Below are positions 6,464 through 6,731 of a DNA stretch of 6,731 nucleotides, in pieces; position 1 is the stretch's first letter, and every line of letters begins with the position of its first letter. Made by a program: the position numbers and the translations under genes. The stretch spans positions 1-6,731 of the forward strand of contig JAGQJJ010000222.1 of NCBI GenBank assembly GCA_020430675.1, given 5' to 3'. This DNA comes from Myxococcales bacterium. GTDB taxonomy: Bacteria; Myxococcota; Bradymonadia; UBA7976; UBA1532. The notes under the pieces were generated by a model. It was not told the DNA's origin, made no database searches, and saw only the letters and a list, made by a program, of their open reading frames with translations.

Positions 6464-6731
6464 GTGTTTTTGACGACGGCGCTGCTTCTGGGGGGCGGGG
6501 CGTATTTTGCGTCGAGGGGGCTCGCGCGACGCGCCAAGGACGCCTACCGCCGCCAACGGCAGGCGGCTTCGGCGACCGTCGAAGATGCGGCGCCCCAGGC
6601 GGCGGCTGACGCGAGCGCGCCGGGCCCGCCCGAGGTCGGACTGGCCCGGTCGGAGGCCTCCACCCAACGCTACCTGGCCGTCTCCGGCGCAGCGCTCGGC
6701 CTCAACACCGTCGGCGCCGCCCTCTACCCCC
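6464..6731 (+). CDS. putative membrane-anchored protein (5' part only)
   Basis: The frame opens at GTG 6464 behind AAGGGAG and stays open to the right edge, giving 89 residues with no stop. An N-terminal hydrophobic segment (about 2-16, FLTTALLLGGGAYFA) is followed by a strongly basic stretch (RGLARRAKDAYRRQRQ, 18-33), a Pro/Ala/Glu-rich linker (34-58), and then STQRYLAVSGAALGLNTVGAALYP (66-89), which looks like the start of a second membrane segment. The positive-inside rule would place the basic stretch in the cytoplasm. The last segment recalls, weakly, a motif seen near the N-terminus of some P-type metal ATPases and relatives; too little is visible to name the family. Codon use matches the neighbouring genes. 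It is separated from the previous gene by 99 nt, so it may be a separate unit. Confidence 0.65.
   Translation, partial: MFLTTALLLGGGAYFASRGLARRAKDAYRRQRQAASATVEDAAPQAAADASAPGPPEVGLARSEASTQRYLAVSGAALGLNTVGAALYP

Noticed and set aside
6384..6473. 29-codon frame starting GTG 6384 in the last gap
   Set aside because: No ribosome binding site and it overlaps the better-supported start at 6464.
5177..6667. 496-codon open frame on the - strand opposite the duplicated lipoprotein
   Set aside because: It crosses three + strand genes and gaps, and its Arg/Ala/Gly/Val-rich translation is what C/G-ending codons give on the opposite strand.

Overview
This is a GC-rich window in which every supported gene is on the + strand. 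It carries the 3' end of one gene, five complete genes and the 5' end of a seventh. Several traits suggest a predatory or myxobacterium-like lineage (Myxococcota/Bradymonadota, the former Deltaproteobacteria): very high GC with C/G-ending codons, Cys-rich secreted proteins, and lipoproteins with Asp/Ala/Gly/Val/Pro-rich 'DAGV'-type linkers. This placement is an inference from style; no rRNA or taxonomic marker is present.

Region 1 (1-1184) is the C-terminal part of a formylglycine-generating-enzyme-like (SUMF1/FGE-sulfatase) protein. A Cys-rich segment of about 180 residues is inserted into the fold, and the catalytic Cys pair is not evident. After a 72-nt gap with a possible promoter comes region 2 (1257-3860), a probable three-gene operon. 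It encodes a cytoplasmic cyclophilin-type prolyl isomerase, a thiamine-diphosphate enzyme of the ILVBL/2-hydroxyacyl-CoA lyase type, and a small lipoprotein whose start codon overlaps the enzyme's stop codon.

Region 3 (3933-6364) is a second probable operon. It encodes a FadL/OmpP1-like outer-membrane beta-barrel and, through a 4-nt GTGA overlap, a 379-residue lipoprotein made of two diverged tandem copies of one domain joined by an Asp/Ala/Gly-rich linker. Region 4 (6464 to the right edge) starts a new gene behind a strong ribosome binding site. It begins with a membrane segment followed by a basic and Pro/Ala-rich stretch, and it runs off the window.

One possible functional thread is lipid metabolism: a FadL-type channel imports hydrophobic compounds such as long-chain fatty acids, and an ILVBL-type lyase cleaves 2-hydroxyacyl-CoAs. 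The two operons are adjacent, but the link is speculative. No RNA genes, mobile elements, CRISPR arrays or convincing intrinsic terminators were seen. The most unusual items are the Cys-rich insertion in the SUMF1-like protein and the internally duplicated lipoprotein coupled to the FadL-like porin.
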